This document shows positions 45,794 through 54,070 of a stretch of 64,000 nucleotides of DNA, piece by piece. Every line of letters begins with the position of its first letter. Positions within the stretch are counted from its first letter, which is position 1. The DNA is taken from the NCBI RefSeq assembly GCF_028748065.1, contig NZ_CP118166.1, positions 945,501 through 1,009,500 on the forward strand. The letters are read 5' to 3'. The DNA is from Hyphococcus flavus (GTDB taxonomy: Bacteria > Pseudomonadota > Alphaproteobacteria > Caulobacterales > Parvularculaceae). The position numbers and the translations under genes are program-made. Under the pieces are notes generated by a model, which made no database searches, was not told where the DNA came from, and saw only the letters and a list, made by a program, of their open reading frames with translations.

Positions 45794-46303
45794 ATGATGA
45801 AAATGAACCGCCGGCATCTTGCGCTCGGCGCCATCAGCATCGCTGCCGGTTGCGGCGTGCAAACAAGGGAACAGGTTATGGCGAAAGATCCCGATCCATC
45901 CACCATTCCGGATTATGACAAATGGCAGTTGTCGAAAGAAGAATGGAAAGAGCGCCTGTCGCCCGAAGCTTACGCCGTGCTTCGCCGTGAAGGGACTGAA
46001 CGCGCCGGCACCAGCCCACTTGATAAAGAATACCGGGACGGGATTTTCGCCTGCGCCGGTTGCGGCTACGATCTTTTCAAATCCGAGACGAAGTTTGACT
46101 CCGGCACCGGCTGGCCCAGCTTTTACGACTATATCCCGAATGCGCTCGGCTTTAAACGCGATCTGCGCCTGTGGACGCCGCGTACGGAATATCATTGCGC
46201 GCGCTGTGGCGGTCACCAGGGCCATGTCTTTGACGACGGCCCCGAACCAACCGGCAAGCGTTATTGCAACAACGGCGTCGCCTTGACGTTCAAGCCAGCC
46301 TGA
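45794..46303 (+). CDS. msrB: Peptide methionine-R-sulfoxide reductase with export leader
   Basis: A 169-residue MsrB that repairs methionine-R-sulfoxide. Zinc is held by two CxxC pairs (CAGCG and CARCG), GTGWPSF is the substrate-binding motif, and RYCNNGVAL carries the catalytic Cys; the usual RYCxNS has Gly for Ser here. The N-terminus NRRHLALGAISIAAGC combines a twin-arginine-like motif with a lipobox, so a periplasmic lipoprotein form is likely. GGAGGG precedes the start. It is 59 bases after ubiA. Confidence 0.92.
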   Translation: MMKMNRRHLALGAISIAAGCGVQTREQVMAKDPDPSTIPDYDKWQLSKEEWKERLSPEAYAVLRREGTERAGTSPLDKEYRDGIFACAGCGYDLFKSETKFDSGTGWPSFYDYIPNALGFKRDLRLWTPRTEYHCARCGGHQGHVFDDGPEPTGKRYCNNGVALTFKPA

Positions 46304-46308
46304 TCGCA

Positions 46309-47691
46309 TCAGCGCGCCTCGATGTTTTTGATGCGCTGATTAAGCTCTTCGATCAGCACAGCCTGTATCTCTACGGTTTCAACAAGCCGCTGGATCCATG
46401 CGCCAGCGGCCATTCCCTTCTCCACATCGAACGCCGCCTCATTGGGCATCGAGGTTAGATGGCGTTTTTCCTTCCAGTGGCGCGCATAGCCGTCGAGCGT
46501 CAGCGGATCGTGCGTCCCGCCAATCCGGCGTGCGAATTTTCGCATGGGCGCGTGTTCGCGTTTTGGCGCCGGCGGCACTGCCTCCAATAGTTCGACAATC
46601 TCGTCTTTGCCCTTGTCGTTGGATTGCAGCGTGCGTTTCTTTCGCACGCCCGGTTGCGGTTCCGGCGTACGCGCATCCCATTTCGCACGGTCAATCGCGC
46701 CATCAATCGCCTGATCGAAGACATAGCAGCTCAATAAGGCGTTATCGTCGTACACCGACTGGGCGTTGATCGTTCCTGTGCCCTTGGCGCCGCCAGTGGG
46801 CGCGCCAACCACAAGACTGCCGTCATTGAAAAGCTCAAGGCGCTTGTTGTCAGCCCCGCCGCTATCGGTCGTCCAGAACGTGACGCCCGCTGTTCCTAAA
46901 GGTTCGGTGGCGCCGACAAACAAACCGTTCAGTGCGCCAAACACGCCTGCCCCGCTGCCACTACGCTCCACCGTCAAGCGCGAACCCATGGCGTTGGTTC
47001 CATAAACATGGATACGCGTTCCGGGCGCCGCGGTACCGAAACCCGACAGCGCCGTATCCTTGTCTACGAACAGTGCTTCGTTCCAGCTTGAGCCATCCGG
47101 CGAGACTTTAAGATGAAAATCATCGTCACCCGTTAGGCCAAACTCGGCCCGGCCTGAAAAGTTCGTCTGAAATAGATGCGATGCAGTATCACCAGATGCG
47201 GCTTTATTGACCTTCACCTGCGCATCGCCCGATCCGGGCGTCAGATCATCATGACTGAATAGAACGGCGTCTGATTTGACCGACAACCTGTTCGTCGCAT
47301 CCGCCGTTGCGTTGACGCCAAACTTTAGAGCCGTCTCGGAAGCGCCGCCTGTTAGCGCCGCCCACGCCCCGCCATTGAACACAACAAACGCGTCGTCATC
47401 ATCGACCCAGACGCGAAATCCCTCGAAGATTGTGATTTCCACCCAGGCGCCATCCTGATAAGCGGCGATGTTGTTCTCGGTGAAATTTTCCCATGAGGCG
47501 CCGGTCGCGCCGGAAGGCAGTATGTACATATCACCTTCATCGGGCGCGCCGGGCTCCGCCGTAACCGTCCGTGAACGAACTGACGCCTGCGTCAACGCAT
47601 CCAGGCGTCTGAAGGTTTCATTCACGGTCACATGTTTCTGCGCCTGACTGGGCGCCACATAGGATAAGGAAAGCCGGGACGATTGATCCAT
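46309..47691 (-). CDS. DUF2793-type tail-fibre-like protein
   Basis: A 460-residue protein. The N-terminal 110 residues match the DUF2793 pattern (LSLSYVAPSQAQKHVTVNE, then GDMYILP, YQDGAWVEI, VWVDDDDAFVVFNGGAW) found in phage and gene-transfer-agent-associated tail proteins of alphaproteobacteria. The middle is beta-rich and fibre-like. The C-terminal 130 residues (CYVFDQAIDG, then KEKRHLTSMPNE and IQRLVETVEIQAVLIEELNQ) resemble tail-fibre chaperone ends with a trimeric coiled coil. No other phage or GTA gene is nearby, so it is an orphan. It converges with msrB, 5 bases apart. Confidence 0.75.
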   Translation of the reverse strand: MDQSSRLSLSYVAPSQAQKHVTVNETFRRLDALTQASVRSRTVTAEPGAPDEGDMYILPSGATGASWENFTENNIAAYQDGAWVEITIFEGFRVWVDDDDAFVVFNGGAWAALTGGASETALKFGVNATADATNRLSVKSDAVLFSHDDLTPGSGDAQVKVNKAASGDTASHLFQTNFSGRAEFGLTGDDDFHLKVSPDGSSWNEALFVDKDTALSGFGTAAPGTRIHVYGTNAMGSRLTVERSGSGAGVFGALNGLFVGATEPLGTAGVTFWTTDSGGADNKRLELFNDGSLVVGAPTGGAKGTGTINAQSVYDDNALLSCYVFDQAIDGAIDRAKWDARTPEPQPGVRKKRTLQSNDKGKDEIVELLEAVPPAPKREHAPMRKFARRIGGTHDPLTLDGYARHWKEKRHLTSMPNEAAFDVEKGMAAGAWIQRLVETVEIQAVLIEELNQRIKNIEAR

Positions 47692-47894
47692 CGGATGCTG
47701 TCTCCACTAAGCAACAAATTTCAGCCGCGGAGCATAACCCCGCCGCGGAAGTGGTGGATAACCTTCCACCAAATGCGGGATTCAGCGCGATTTTCATCAC
47801 AAAGGTTGTATTTTCACGCGCATTGTTCAACTAACGGCTGTGCGCAATTTCGCGCCCAAGAAGCGAAAAACCGAGAGTACGGGAGACGCAGAAA

Positions 47895-48767
47895 ATGCAG
47901 GACGCAACGCAGAATACGGCCACAGGCGGCGAAGGCGCCAACAATGTCGATATCGCTTTCACATTCTTTCAGGGGCTGGTCGAAAAAGCCGTGGCTTTCC
48001 TGCCAAGCGTCATTGGCGCGCTCATCGTGCTTGTTATCGGCTTATGGGTAGCGGGGCGCATAAAGAAAGTTGTCGCCGCCGCATTCTCACGCACAGGCCG
48101 CATCGATGACACCCTTGGCGGGTTTCTTTCCAGCCTTGTGCACTACGGTTTGATCGCGCTTGTCTTGATCACCACCCTCGGCATTTTCGGCGTACCGACC
48201 ACCAGCTTCGCCGCCATCATCGGCGCCGCCGGTCTTGCCATCGGCCTTGCCCTGCAGGGAACGCTCGGTCACGTAGCGTCCGGCGTGATGATGCTCGGTT
48301 TTCGCCCGTTTGATGTGGGTGATTTTGTCGAAGCCGCAGGCGTTTCAGGCACAGTGAAACACATTGGCCTTTTCACGACCGAGATGGCGACTGTAGATAA
48401 TAAGAAAATTATCATTCCTAACGGCAAGATTTTTGATGACGTGATCACCAACTATGCCGGCTATCCGACGCGGCGTGTCGATTTCGTCTTCGGCGTTTCC
48501 TATGGGGACGATCTGAACAAGGCAATGGATTTGATCAAATCAGAAGTCGAAAAAGAGACGCGGGCGAAGTCAGACCCCGAACCGGTTATTGCCGTCGATA
48601 CGCTGAACAATTCGTCCGTTGACATTATTTGCCGCGTTTGGGTCGAGCGTTCAAATTATTTCCCCGTGAAATGGGCGCTGACAAAAGCCGTTAAGGAGCG
48701 CTTTGATGCTGAAGGCGTCTCAATTCCATTCCCTTGCCGGACGGTCTACATGGAAAATGCGGCGTAA
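47895..48767 (+). CDS. mscS: Small-conductance mechanosensitive channel (MscS family)
   Basis: A 290-residue inner-membrane channel that opens under membrane tension. There are three N-terminal helices. The pore helix GLAIGLALQGTLGHVASGVMML has the Gly/Ala packing typical of MscS TM3, and FRPFDVGDFVEAAGVSGTV and KKIIIPNGKIFDDVITNY form the beta domain. GGGAGA lies eight bases before the ATG. The 203-base gap upstream shows no further gene. Confidence 0.94.
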   Translation: MQDATQNTATGGEGANNVDIAFTFFQGLVEKAVAFLPSVIGALIVLVIGLWVAGRIKKVVAAAFSRTGRIDDTLGGFLSSLVHYGLIALVLITTLGIFGVPTTSFAAIIGAAGLAIGLALQGTLGHVASGVMMLGFRPFDVGDFVEAAGVSGTVKHIGLFTTEMATVDNKKIIIPNGKIFDDVITNYAGYPTRRVDFVFGVSYGDDLNKAMDLIKSEVEKETRAKSDPEPVIAVDTLNNSSVDIICRVWVERSNYFPVKWALTKAVKERFDAEGVSIPFPCRTVYMENAA

Positions 48768-48787
48768 CGTCATTTTCACAATACGGG

Positions 48788-48833
48788 ATGCATTTCGCTT
48801 GAACAAAAAAATACTGAAATTTGCGAAATGCAT
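48788..48833 (+). terminator. Long hairpin downstream of mscS
   Basis: ATGCATTTCGC (48788-48798) and GCGAAATGCAT (48823-48833) are perfect 11-base arms around a 24-base A-rich loop, 20 bases after the mscS stop. No T-run follows. It may be a transcript-end hairpin or a regulatory palindrome in the 205-base gap before the collagen-like gene. Confidence 0.4.
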
Positions 48834-48929
48834 TCCGCCTTCTACAATAATGCAATAAAATTCAGTGTACTGTTTGAATTGAATTTAACGCAAAGTCTCT
48901 AGCCTTCGCATTGTCATTTTTGAAATGCG

Positions 48930-48947
48930 ATTGCGGAAGTCCGCAAT
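48930..48947. promoter_or_regulatory. Palindrome in the leader of the collagen-like gene
   Basis: ATTGCGGA-AG-TCCGCAAT is a perfect inverted repeat (8-base arms) ending 25 bases before the ATG at 48973. A second, weaker repeat (CGCATT...AATGCG, 48907-48929) adjoins it. It could be an operator or a leader hairpin near the ribosome site. Confidence 0.4.
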
Positions 48948-48972
48948 CATTAGCGGAACCGGAGACTCAGTT

Positions 48973-49974
48973 ATGCATACGAACAGGAGACTAAAAATCG
49001 CGCTGGCGATGTCGGCCTGCCTCGCCCTGACAATACCTGCTTGTTCATCAGACGGCGTGCAACGCGTCGCCTCGGTCGGACCCAAGGGAGACAAAGGCGA
49101 CAAAGGCGAAACGGGAAAAACGGGCCCTCAGGGTGAGCAAGGTCCTTCCGGACCGCAAGGCGCACAAGGACCGGCAGGCCCGCAAGGCCCAAAAGGTGAT
49201 GACGGCAACGTCAATTTGGGCGGCGCAGGCATGCTGACGACCGGCGGATTGATCGGGCCCAACGGGCTTGGCGGCACAGGGCTGCTCGCGAACACAGGCG
49301 ATCCGAATAATACGCTGCCCGTCATTGCCGCTGTTGAAACCAAGGGCGGCAAGGTCGTCAATGTGGTGGCGCATAAAGGCTACAAAGTCGCTGCAAAGGT
49401 CGACAAGGCGCTGCCCGGTTCCATGCCGCTCGCAGGCAAAGTTGTCGGCGTTGTCGACGCAACCGGCCATGCGCTGGTGCAGACTGGCGCAGGCGATATG
49501 TATTTGGTCGACGGCCTGACTGCAGCCCCTGGCCAGCTTATTACAGCTTCCATCGGTGAAGCATTTCCTCTCGGCAGCCCGGAAGCAAACCCGCTGATCG
49601 GCGCAAGCGTACTTTCTGCTTCAGGTGTTGAAGGCGATTTGTTGACTGTCGGCGTCGCAAGCGATGGCAGCCTCGTCAATCTTGATGTGGCCGGTCTGGC
49701 TAACGAAACCGGCGGGCTTCTTGATCCGGCGCTTGATGCAGCTTCACCGCTGACAGACAGTCTTGGCGCGACAGGCGTCATCACCGTCAGTGGCGGGGCA
49801 GATGCAGACGGCGATGTTGACGTCTTGAATGGCGGCCTGCTCGACGGCGCGCTCAGCGGTGATGTTTTGCTTGATGGAGAAGCTACCGGCGGCGTTACCG
49901 ACACCCTCGGCGATGTCCTTGACGGGCAGGGGGAAGATTGCGCCCTTGTCGGGGGCATATTCGGCAGCTGCTGA
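48973..49974 (+). CDS. Collagen-like repeat lipoprotein
   Basis: A 333-residue envelope protein. The leader ends in TIPAC (Cys24), a plausible lipobox. Residues 36-78 are 14 unbroken Gly-X-Y triplets ([19 protein letters not shown]...) that should form a short collagen-like triple helix. The remaining 255 residues are Gly/Ala/Leu/Asp-rich, partly repetitive ([36 protein letters not shown]), and end with a Cys pair [11 protein letters not shown]. The ATG at 48973 has GGAGA about eight bases upstream; an earlier in-frame ATG (48925) lies in the palindromic leader and has no site. It is directly followed by a TpsB-type transporter, suggesting it is the secreted partner (inference); it has no haemagglutinin-type TPS domain. 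Confidence 0.85.
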   Translation: MHTNRRLKIALAMSACLALTIPACSSDGVQRVASVGPKGDKGDKGETGKTGPQGEQGPSGPQGAQGPAGPQGPKGDDGNVNLGGAGMLTTGGLIGPNGLGGTGLLANTGDPNNTLPVIAAVETKGGKVVNVVAHKGYKVAAKVDKALPGSMPLAGKVVGVVDATGHALVQTGAGDMYLVDGLTAAPGQLITASIGEAFPLGSPEANPLIGASVLSASGVEGDLLTVGVASDGSLVNLDVAGLANETGGLLDPALDAASPLTDSLGATGVITVSGGADADGDVDVLNGGLLDGALSGDVLLDGEATGGVTDTLGDVLDGQGEDCALVGGIFGSC

Positions 49975-49982
49975 TGCCGAGA

Positions 49983-50021
49983 CCGGCCGGGCGCTCACTG
50001 TCCTGCGATCTGCCCGGCCGG
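49983..50021 (+). terminator. GC-rich hairpin between collagen-like and TpsB genes
   Basis: CCGGCCGGGC and GCCCGGCCGG are perfect 10-base arms with a 19-base loop, 9 bases after the collagen-like gene's stop. The following sequence (ATTCTTCC) has no proper T-run, so partial termination or mRNA stabilisation, giving more cargo than transporter, is more likely than a full stop. Confidence 0.5.
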
Positions 50022-50060
50022 ATTCTTCCAATATAACATTCAAGAAAATGAGCGTTCCTT

Positions 50061-51701
50061 ATGCGGACGGTAGTAACATGTTGCCTGTTGTTAACGGCGT
50101 TCCTTGCGCTTTACTCATCCGCTATATTTGCCGCCGAACCACCGCAGACGCCCGAGGATCGCTTGCTGCCGGGAGAAGCGTCAGGCTTTCGGGCGTCGGA
50201 AACAGTTGAAGCCGGCGAAAATCCGTCCTCGGAAAAACCGAAGATTACACCTGAAGATATCCCGGCCGTCCTGATCCGCGCCATAAAATTTGAAGGGGTC
50301 GATGCGCCAGAAAAAGTTGCGGACGCCGCACGACCGTTCATTGCCAGAACCCTATCGCTTGCTGTTTTGGAATCGCTGACAGATGCTCTGACTGATGCTT
50401 ATCAGCACTCGAATATCGCGCTTTTTACCATCGTTATTCCTGAACAGGACTTTGAAGACGGCGTTGTCCGCGTCCTCATCGCCGAAGGCTGGATCGATGG
50501 CGTCACACTGACCGGCGAGGTGGAGAAACGGAAGCACACGCTCGTTACGGCTGTTGCCGAAAGGCTGGCCGTTGAAAACCCGCTGACCCGAAAAACGCTC
50601 GAGCGCCAGCTTTCTCTCATTCGCGACATACCGGGGTTAAAAACCGACCCCTCATTTGTCTACGGAACGCAATCGGGAGCTGTAGAGCTTGAACTGGCGC
50701 TTGATTATCAACGCCCGACAGTTTCCGCCGGATTCAGCAACCGCTCCTCGCGTTTCATCAAGGATGGTCAGTTTACGGCGGAGGGAAAAGCCTATCGTTT
50801 GCTGCGTGATGGCGACCTGACCTCTCTTAAGCTTGCTGCTGCGGTGAATTTTGAAGACTCCCTCTATGCTGCTCTACAGCACTCAACACCTGTTGGCTCT
50901 AACGGCGCCCGTGCAGATGTCAGCGCGGCTGTTTTGCGCTCACGCCCTAACGGCACGGTGATCGAGGGCGATGCCCAGTTATATTCTGCAGGAATTTCCT
51001 ACCCCCTCATTCGCTCATACAGGGAAAACCTATCAGTCCGTGCCGGGTTTGACGTTGTGAATAGCGATAACGCCGCCTTTGGCGCAACGATCGCCACAGA
51101 ACAAACCCGCGCCCTTGGGCTTTCCGGTGTTTATTCGCGCGCCTGGAAAACCCGCAGCTTAAAACTGACGGCACTGGCAAAGCAGGGATTATCTGTTCTT
51201 GATGCTGATGTTTCCACGCTTATCGGCGAACATGACTATCTGAAATTTCGCATGGATGGCTCGTTTGTCCAAAAAATAGGCGATGATATTCGCATCAAAC
51301 TCAACGCCGCTGCGCAATGGACGGATGACAATCTTCCCGCCAACGAGCGCTTCAATATTGGCGGCGCGCAATATGGCCGTGCTTTCTCAGCGGGACTGAT
51401 CAATGCAGATCGTGGTTTTGCCGTGCTTATTGAACCCGCTTGGCGCCCGTTTGCGCCCGGGCCGTTTGACAAAAGCGAGGTCTTCGTTTTCGCCGACTAC
51501 GCTGATACGGAATTGTTTGGACGCGCGAGCGGCGTCGATCTGAATTATAATCTGGGGTCTTATGGCGGCGGTGTCCGCGCTGCATATAAAGACAACGGTT
51601 ATCTTGAGCTGGAACTGTCACATCCTTACGACCAACCAGTTGCCGGATATGACCAGGATTGGCGATTTTCCTTAACCTGGCGACTGAACATCCGTCCCTG
51701 A
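50061..51701 (+). CDS. TpsB-family outer-membrane transporter (ShlB/FhaC-like)
   Basis: A 546-residue outer-membrane protein. A signal peptide (about 1-24, AIFA) is followed by a roughly 40-residue linker, POTRA domains (about 70-220, with VLIRAIKFEGVDAPEKV and VVRVLIAEGWIDGVTLTG) and a 16-strand-type barrel ending in an aromatic-rich last strand (WRFSLTWRLNIRP). RFNIGGAQYGRAFSAGLI near residue 430 is the ShlB-type barrel motif region (VRGF-like position, here without the exact VRG[FY] tetrad). It lies 86 bases after the collagen-like gene with a hairpin between them. No classical TpsA is in the window. Confidence 0.88.
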   Translation: MRTVVTCCLLLTAFLALYSSAIFAAEPPQTPEDRLLPGEASGFRASETVEAGENPSSEKPKITPEDIPAVLIRAIKFEGVDAPEKVADAARPFIARTLSLAVLESLTDALTDAYQHSNIALFTIVIPEQDFEDGVVRVLIAEGWIDGVTLTGEVEKRKHTLVTAVAERLAVENPLTRKTLERQLSLIRDIPGLKTDPSFVYGTQSGAVELELALDYQRPTVSAGFSNRSSRFIKDGQFTAEGKAYRLLRDGDLTSLKLAAAVNFEDSLYAALQHSTPVGSNGARADVSAAVLRSRPNGTVIEGDAQLYSAGISYPLIRSYRENLSVRAGFDVVNSDNAAFGATIATEQTRALGLSGVYSRAWKTRSLKLTALAKQGLSVLDADVSTLIGEHDYLKFRMDGSFVQKIGDDIRIKLNAAAQWTDDNLPANERFNIGGAQYGRAFSAGLINADRGFAVLIEPAWRPFAPGPFDKSEVFVFADYADTELFGRASGVDLNYNLGSYGGGVRAAYKDNGYLELELSHPYDQPVAGYDQDWRFSLTWRLNIRP

Positions 51702-51787
51702 CGCGCGATGTCATTGATTGCAGCCTGCTTCACGCTTAAGTTCAAAAGCGCGAAACAGTCAAAAGCGCCAATTAGGAGCTGCTGCAA

Positions 51788-52072
51788 ATGTCAGGCAACG
51801 ATTTGAAGTCGAAATTCACCGGCGGCAACGCTGGCAAGACAATCCTGCAACTGATGATCGCCAGTATTGTCGTTGGCGCGTTTTTTTCGCTGATCGGCAT
51901 CGGACCGCGGGAGTTCTGGCGCGGCGTTCTGCGTAATGTTCAAAACATCGCTTCTTCGCTCGGAGAAAATGTCGGCGAGATCATTCTGACGCTCGGCACG
52001 TATTTGCTGATCGGCGCGGCGATCGTCGTCCCGATCTGGCTTGTGGCTCGCCTGTTGTCATCGCGAAAATAA
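51788..52072 (+). CDS. Small membrane protein (DUF6460-like)
   Basis: A 94-residue protein with two hydrophobic helices (about 22-40 and 65-88) separated by a polar stretch with FWRGVLRNVQNIASSLGENVGEI. It resembles the DUF6460 family of alphaproteobacterial inner-membrane proteins; I am not certain of the family number. AGGAGCTGC lies just before the ATG. Function unknown. Confidence 0.75.
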   Translation: MSGNDLKSKFTGGNAGKTILQLMIASIVVGAFFSLIGIGPREFWRGVLRNVQNIASSLGENVGEIILTLGTYLLIGAAIVVPIWLVARLLSSRK

Positions 52073-52073
52073 T

Positions 52074-52391
52074 TTATTCCGCCGCATTTGGTTTCAAAAA
52101 GTCTTCCATGCGTCTGATATATGCGATCCAGGCGTTTCGACCCTTTTTTGTTAGCTGACATGTGGTCTGCGGGCGCCGTCCGCGAAACTGTTTTTTGACC
52201 GAGACGTAACCGGCATCTTCAAGTTTGCGTAAATGAACTGACAGGTTTCCATCCGTACCGCCGACCTTGGCTTTAAGTTCATTGAAGTCGGCGATGTCCG
52301 CGCCAGACAGATACGCCATCACGGACAGACGCACGCGCCCGTGAATAACGTCGTCTATTTCGCGATAATCGAACTCTGATTCAGCACTCAT
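52074..52391 (-). CDS. Winged-helix transcriptional regulator
   Basis: A 105-residue DNA-binding protein: DDVIHGRVRLSVMAYLSG, then the helix-turn-helix TDGNLSVHLRKLEDAGYVSV and the wing KKQFRGRRPQTTCQLTKKG. This is the ArsR/MarR-like wHTH family that is often encoded with a small membrane protein. It starts 3 bases after the stop of the upstream membrane protein gene at 52395, so they form one operon. It is likely to bind the palindrome at 53054-53070 in the operon promoter (inference). Confidence 0.88.
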   Translation of the reverse strand: MSAESEFDYREIDDVIHGRVRLSVMAYLSGADIADFNELKAKVGGTDGNLSVHLRKLEDAGYVSVKKQFRGRRPQTTCQLTKKGRNAWIAYIRRMEDFLKPNAAE

Positions 52392-52394
52392 TGC

Positions 52395-53036
52395 CTAAAC
52401 GATATCACCCGGTTCGCGCCGCATGAGAAGCGCCCCTGGCAAAGCCGCCGTCAAAGCGCAGCCCAGTCCGCCGGCTAAAAACTGATGCGGGTTGCCGAGC
52501 AGAAATAACGACACGATAGAAAAGCCCCAAGCCAGATATGCAAACCATCGCAACCAGGGCTGTTTAGCCGCCGTCGCCGTGGCGAAAAACGCGACGCCAT
52601 AAACGCCGAAGGCGACAGGAAACATTAAACTGAAAAGAAAGTTTTCAGGCACGCCAAAATGGGTGAAGTCATCATGCACGAAAAGTAAGGCGATCCAGAG
52701 CATGGTCATAAAAACACCCACTGCAAACCAGACCGAAAGGGCCGTCTGATTGCCAAGCGTCATGGCGCCGGGTTTCGAACTTGCCCTGCGCCCCCACATG
52801 ATTGAGCCGACCCAAGCGATGACCCCGGCGACAATCCACGGCAGGAAATAGCCCGTTGGCGCCGCCGGCAATACGCCGATCGCTATAGCGTAAACGAAAA
52901 ACGCAGCAGCACTCGTGAGACCGCCCCAGAGCAAATAATAAAAACCGCCGATTAACGGCGCTGTCGCCCCTTCTTCCGCCAGAGACCGCACATAGGCGAG
53001 TTCGCTCGCCAAATCATCGCTTTGAGCTTTGTTCAT
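52395..53036 (-). CDS. Multi-pass membrane protein paired with winged-helix regulator
   Basis: A 213-residue protein with about six hydrophobic helices (for example GGFYYLLWGGLTSAAAFFVYA, LPWIVAGVIAWVGSIMW) and short charged loops. No enzymatic motif is visible and I do not recognise the family; its pairing with a wHTH regulator is recurrent in proteobacteria. GGGAGG lies five bases before the ATG. Its role may be signal sensing or envelope homeostasis, but that is only inferred from the pairing. Confidence 0.8.
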   Translation of the reverse strand: MNKAQSDDLASELAYVRSLAEEGATAPLIGGFYYLLWGGLTSAAAFFVYAIAIGVLPAAPTGYFLPWIVAGVIAWVGSIMWGRRASSKPGAMTLGNQTALSVWFAVGVFMTMLWIALLFVHDDFTHFGVPENFLFSLMFPVAFGVYGVAFFATATAAKQPWLRWFAYLAWGFSIVSLFLLGNPHQFLAGGLGCALTAALPGALLMRREPGDIV

Positions 53037-53355
53037 TAGAGCCTCCCGAATTCACTTTATAAAATAAAGTAGTTTTTATGACCTTCAAGACCCCTTCGAT
53101 AAAAAGGCGCATAAATACGACAATATGAGCGTTACGCGCCCCGCCATAGCAAACGAAATGGCGGGTTCGAGATGTAGTCCGGGAGACATATAATTGGCGG
53201 AAGCTGGCAACAGCGTTCAATAGAGCCATATGCGCGACGAGACGCCTTGCCCCGCAAGCAAGGTCTTGTGCCATAGTCGAAACACAAAACTTGACCCTGC
53301 CGGCCAATCGATCAGAGTGTTATTGCTGTTCGTAATAATTATGCAGGAGGATCTA
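53037..53355. other. Divergent intergenic region (319 bases)
   Basis: This region separates the minus-strand membrane protein/regulator operon from the plus-strand gene at 53356. It contains the palindrome at 53054-53070 and, at the right end, GCAGGAGG which serves the TTG start at 53356. I found no convincing gene in it. Confidence 0.6.
53054..53070. promoter_or_regulatory. Palindromic operator candidate for the wHTH operon
   Basis: ACTTTAT-AAA-ATAAAGT is a perfect inverted repeat with 7-base arms, 17 bases upstream of the ATG at 53036. AT-rich symmetric sites of this size suit a dimeric winged-helix regulator, so autoregulation by the product of 52074 is likely (inference). Confidence 0.5.
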
Positions 53356-54066
53356 TTGCGCTGCTTTATCAAAATCATACTCACCATTGTCTGCTTGATA
53401 CCGGTCAACGCATCCGCCCTCGAACTAAAAGGCGATGCGGAAGCGGTCGCCCTCGCCGATAAAATGATCGACCGGCTCGGCGGTAAGGAAGTCTGGTCGG
53501 GCGCGCGGTCTTTATATCTCGAATATTCGGGCTGGCGCGCGGACACGTCGCAACCGGTTGACGAGCGCGCCTGGCGCGATGTTCAACAGCCAATACAGCA
53601 TGTCATCTTTGAAAGCCGCAGCGGTGACGTTTCCTTCAACATGACGCCCGAAACATCATGGCTGGAATTTTCAAACCGGCCGGCGCGGGTGTTTAACGAA
53701 GAAGAGCACGCCAACAATCTCAACTTCTGGAATTTTGATTTCTACACGATCATTCATAACCTGGCGCGTGGCGATGACCGGTTGCGTCTCAGGTTTGAGG
53801 AACCGCAAACCATCCATATCGAAGGGCCTGGCGGCGCTGACTGGGGATGGTTCGAAATAGACCAGACCGGCCAGCCCGTCAGGTGGGGCGCACCGGATGG
53901 CGATGACGAATTCGAATACATTTACGGACCGGTAAAAGCCTACGGCAACATCAACTTTCCCGCGTGGGGAACAGCCTCAAACGGGTTTTGGCGGTTCGAC
54001 TATCACAAAGTCGATGTCAGCCGTTATCCCTTTAACAAGGAACTGACGCCGCCTGAAGGAAACTGA
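53356..54066 (+). CDS. Secreted protein of unknown function, partner of aldo-keto reductase
   Basis: A 236-residue protein with a signal peptide (MRCFIKIILTIVCLIPVNASA, cleaved before LELKG). I choose the TTG at 53356 because GCAGGAGG sits five bases upstream; the ATG at 53341 has no site and lies on top of that GGAGG. The mature part begins GDAEAVALADKMIDRLGGKEVWSGARSL, a lead-in seen in outer-membrane-lipoprotein-like and DUF-type periplasmic proteins, and is rich in aromatic beta-strands (NLNFWNFDFYTIIHNLARGDD). No catalytic motif is recognised. It ends 4 bases before the aldo-keto reductase gene, so they are co-expressed. Confidence 0.8.
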   Translation: MRCFIKIILTIVCLIPVNASALELKGDAEAVALADKMIDRLGGKEVWSGARSLYLEYSGWRADTSQPVDERAWRDVQQPIQHVIFESRSGDVSFNMTPETSWLEFSNRPARVFNEEEHANNLNFWNFDFYTIIHNLARGDDRLRLRFEEPQTIHIEGPGGADWGWFEIDQTGQPVRWGAPDGDDEFEYIYGPVKAYGNINFPAWGTASNGFWRFDYHKVDVSRYPFNKELTPPEGN

Positions 54067-54070
54067 CCTT

